Below, one piece after another: positions 61,547 through 64,000 of a stretch of DNA of 64,000 bases. Position 1 is the first letter of the stretch, and every line of letters starts with the position of its first letter. Source of the DNA: Pilaira anomala (lineage: Eukaryota; Mucoromycota; Mucoromycetes; Mucorales; Mucoraceae); assembly GCA_025716855.1 (NCBI GenBank), contig JAIXMQ010000023.1:248001-312000 (forward strand), in the 5' to 3' direction. The position numbers and the translations under genes were made by a program. The notes under the pieces were generated by a model. It saw nothing but the letters and a program-made list of their open reading frames with translations. It searched no databases and had not been told where the DNA came from.

Positions 61547-63391
61547 TTAATCTTGGCTCAAACCAACCAATTCCTTACCCATCTTCTTATCTAAACGACA
61601 AATAGGATATTCCTTGATCATACCAATGTTTACCTTATGACCTAAAAGATCACGAATGTTGGAGATACCATACTTGACCATCGTAGGACGTTCAAGGCCA
61701 AGACCCCAAGCAATAACACGTACATCTTCAGGTAAACCTAAAGGCATCAACATTTCAGGACGAAACATACCCGAGTTACCAATTTCAACCCAAGACTTTA
61801 ATCCTTCATGGTAAGAGAAGATCTCCATGGAAGGTTCCGTATAAGGGTTATATGTAGGCTTGAACCGAATTTTATCCATACCCATCTTCTTGAAGAAGAC
61901 ATCCATGAACCCAATCAAATCACCCAAAGTTAAGTTTTTATCAGCAATCACACCTTCAATCTGATGGAACTCGGCTAAATGAGTAGCGTCCACGGATTCG
62001 TTACGGAAGACACGATCAATCGAGAAATATTTTGCAGGTCGGAATTCACCTGTCTTTTTCGTCTCCTCTGAGAGTTTATGAAGCATATACGAACTGACAG
62101 CGGTCGTATGCGTACGTAAGATTAATTTTTGTGCTTCTTCTTCTTTCCAAGTATAGTTGTAACCAATGGAACCCGTATCACCGCCGTTTTCATGTGTCTT
62201 TTTGATCTTTTCCATTAAATCGCGAGGGTAACGGTCAGAACTGGCTGGATCCTTCAAAAAGAACGTGTCGTGTGCGTCTCGGGCAGGATGTTGTTGAGGT
62301 TGGAATAAGGCGTCAAAGTTCCAGAAACTACTTTCGGCAAAACAGTTGGTGGGCATCTCTTGGAATCCCATTTCAAAGAAAATCTCTCGGAATTCTTGAC
62401 GTACCTTCATTAAAGGATGAAGATGACCACTGGCAGGTGGAACACCTGCTGCGTCAAAGTTATACTTTTTGAAAGTTGCTTTCTTCCACTCACCACTTTT
62501 TTTTTTTTTTTTAGAAAAAAAAAGAGTTAATGACACTCTACCCTTCTTTTTTTTCCCTCCCTTTTGTAAGAACTTACGATTGAATCATCTCATATGTAAT
62601 ATCAGTAGCTTCCTTCTTAACAGTTAAAGAGAAATCAGGACCCTTTGATACAGAGTAAGTTGTTGTCTTTCTATATATAAAATAATATTTTTTTTTTTTT
62701 TTTTAGTGTCCGAACACAGAGAAAAAAAAAATGTATATAAATGAGTCATACTGCTTGTCAACTAAGGTTCTCTTCTTCAAGTCAGCAAGGACCTTCTCAT
62801 TCTTGAGAGTACCAGTAGATTCAATTTCCTTTAAATCCTTTTGTGTTTCATCTACAATACTTTCCACAGCACGTACGAGGTTTGCACCCTTCTTTACAAC
62901 CCATTTGTTCTTGAAGGCTTTACCTTGACCTGGTTTAGCAGAGGCACCTACCTTGCTCTATTTTTTTTTTTTTTTTTTAGATACTTTTCGCTTCTTTTTT
63001 TTTTTTATTTTGACTTACTTGAAGTTCGGCAATTGGAAGACCTTCTTCACCAGCAGGAATGGCAGCAAAGACACGAGCTTCGTGACTACCGTCTTTTGCA
63101 AGTTGCTTTCCTTCTTCAGTTAAAATCCAAGTAATACGGTCGATAGGACTAAAGTCGATCATCTAGAATATGTTTATGGTTTGAATATTATGTATAAAAG
63201 CTTATTGTTGTTGTTGTTGTTTTGTTTTTGTTTTTTTTTACCTCCTTGGACTTTAAACTGTTGAGTGCACCAAGAAGAGCAAGTTGGTCAACTGGCTTCT
63301 CGTTCAAGAGTAAAGACTTTGAGTCAGTAATGACATTTTCTTTATCAAGTGTGGTAAGCACGAGAGTTTGAAGTTCCTCTGTTGTAGCCAT
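61547..63391 (-). CDS. FRS2: cytosolic phenylalanyl-tRNA synthetase alpha subunit
   Basis: Catalytic class II subunit of the cytosolic (alpha-beta)2 PheRS. Exons 63391-63242, 63162-63019, 62957-62752, 62670-62578, 62495-61547 give 513 residues, close to the yeast and human alpha subunit. The N-terminal winged-helix region (about 1-170; [20 protein letters not shown]) binds tRNA. The catalytic core has [38 protein letters not shown], motif 2 [20 protein letters not shown] and motif 3 [18 protein letters not shown]. The C-terminus [19 protein letters not shown] is typical. All junctions keep phase. A T/A homopolymer intron precedes the large last exon. Confidence 0.96.
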
Positions 63392-63799
63392 TTTATGTAA
63401 AAACAGAAAAAGAAAAAAAAAAGAAGTAAAAAAACACAAAACAAAAAAAAATTATATGGATAATATTAGGCTCAGCCACCCAAAGAAAAAAAAAAAAAAA
63501 AAAAAAAAGAAGTGAATTGATCATAGTGTATTCAACTTTTTTTTTTTTTTTTCAATAGAAAGTATACTATGATAATACATACTTGAAAATGAAATTAAGA
63601 TTATATGTGTTATGGAGAAAAAGAAGTGAGTACTTGTAAAAAAAGAAGAAGAAGGCTAACAAAGACGTTACATTTTACTTGGAAGTAAAAAAAGCGGATA
63701 TTTAATAAATAAAATGCTTTAAATAAAAAAAAATAGACGTGTTTTTTTTTTCTTCTTTCTTTTTTTTTCTTTTGTTCCTATTAAAATAATATATAAAAT
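63392..63799. other. divergent promoter region
   Basis: Between the PheRS alpha start and the next plus-strand gene. Contains A and T homopolymers (about 63488-63508, 63538-63552); no gene seen. Confidence 0.5.
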
Positions 63800-64000
63800 A
63801 TGGATAAATCAAATAACTTAAAACGTAGAAATGAATCAAATAATTCAACCAATACAACCAAAGACACGAAAAGACAAAGACCAAAGTTAAACATGAACCA
63901 AGGACCTCGTATCCCTGTCCGTTCAACGTTAGCAAGTCGATCCAATCGTAATTCACCTACTACGAGTACGAAAGCCGAAAAAAGATTTTCCAATATCTCT
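63800..64000 (+). CDS. 5' part of an unidentified gene, truncated by window end
   Basis: Open from the ATG at 63800 to the window edge (67 codons). The encoded N-terminus is basic and Asn/Ser/Thr-rich (MDKSNNLKRRNESNNSTNTT, later GPRIPVRSTLASRSNRNSPT), typical of a disordered head. Such RST/SRS-rich heads occur in front of kinesin-14-type motors and other cytoskeletal proteins, but nothing here identifies the family. A divergent gene start opposite PheRS alpha supports it being real. Confidence 0.6.
   Translation, partial: MDKSNNLKRRNESNNSTNTTKDTKRQRPKLNMNQGPRIPVRSTLASRSNRNSPTTSTKAEKRFSNIS

Overview
The window is eukaryotic nuclear DNA from a filamentous fungus, very probably an early-diverging one (Mucoromycota, Mucorales-like). 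The reasons are: AT-rich sequence with long A/T homopolymers; genes split by short GT..AG introns (roughly 50-150 nt); and a gene set that includes a GH45 endoglucanase with an N-terminal CBM1, chitin deacetylase, a ricin-B lectin protein, dihydropteridine reductase, VTC polyphosphate polymerase and a Mic19-like MICOS subunit. No tRNA gene, intact rRNA gene, CRISPR array, operon or bacterial signal was seen. I rebuilt exon structures by hand from splice sites and reading-frame continuity; exon coordinates are in each entry.

Layout. 0.7-8.1 kb: methylmalonate-semialdehyde dehydrogenase (with an apparent 1-nt frameshift in exon 1), a GGA-type clathrin adaptor, a Dsc3-like ubiquitin-like membrane protein, a polyprenol reductase and mitochondrial uS19. 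8.4-11.5 kb: a decayed copy of the DUF3472-VTC4 junction found intact at 30.7-31.7 kb, joined directly to a truncated copy of a long foldback repeat. 11.6-22.6 kb: five minus-strand genes (dihydropteridine reductase, Vac7-like protein, two-module glycosyltransferase, HRI-type eIF2alpha kinase, SH3 membrane protein). 24.6-32.0 kb: COQ2, ricin-B lectin protein, VTC4 and a secreted DUF3472 protein. 33.4-34.5 kb: a second foldback element, apparently complete. 35.8-45.3 kb: Gly-rich GPI-type wall protein, transaldolase, an orphan reading frame next to an LSU-rRNA-like scrap, chitin deacetylase and tyrosine aminotransferase. 45.8-47.8 kb: a helicase-like remnant and the third foldback element. 49.8-64 kb: a plant-type LRR surface protein built almost entirely of 72-nt exons, an RGS/Rax1-like protein, the GH45 cellulase, a Kha1-like K+/H+ antiporter, Mic19, cytosolic PheRS alpha and the first exon of a further gene.

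Functionally the genes are mostly housekeeping (amino-acid catabolism, pentose phosphate, ubiquinone, dolichol, translation, vacuole/polyphosphate, Golgi sorting) mixed with cell-surface and secreted proteins (LRR, Gly-rich wall protein, chitin deacetylase, cellulase, DUF3472). The most unusual features are the LRR gene with one intron per repeat at a constant phase, the family of long inverted-repeat elements without coding capacity, and the pseudogene segment fused to one of them.
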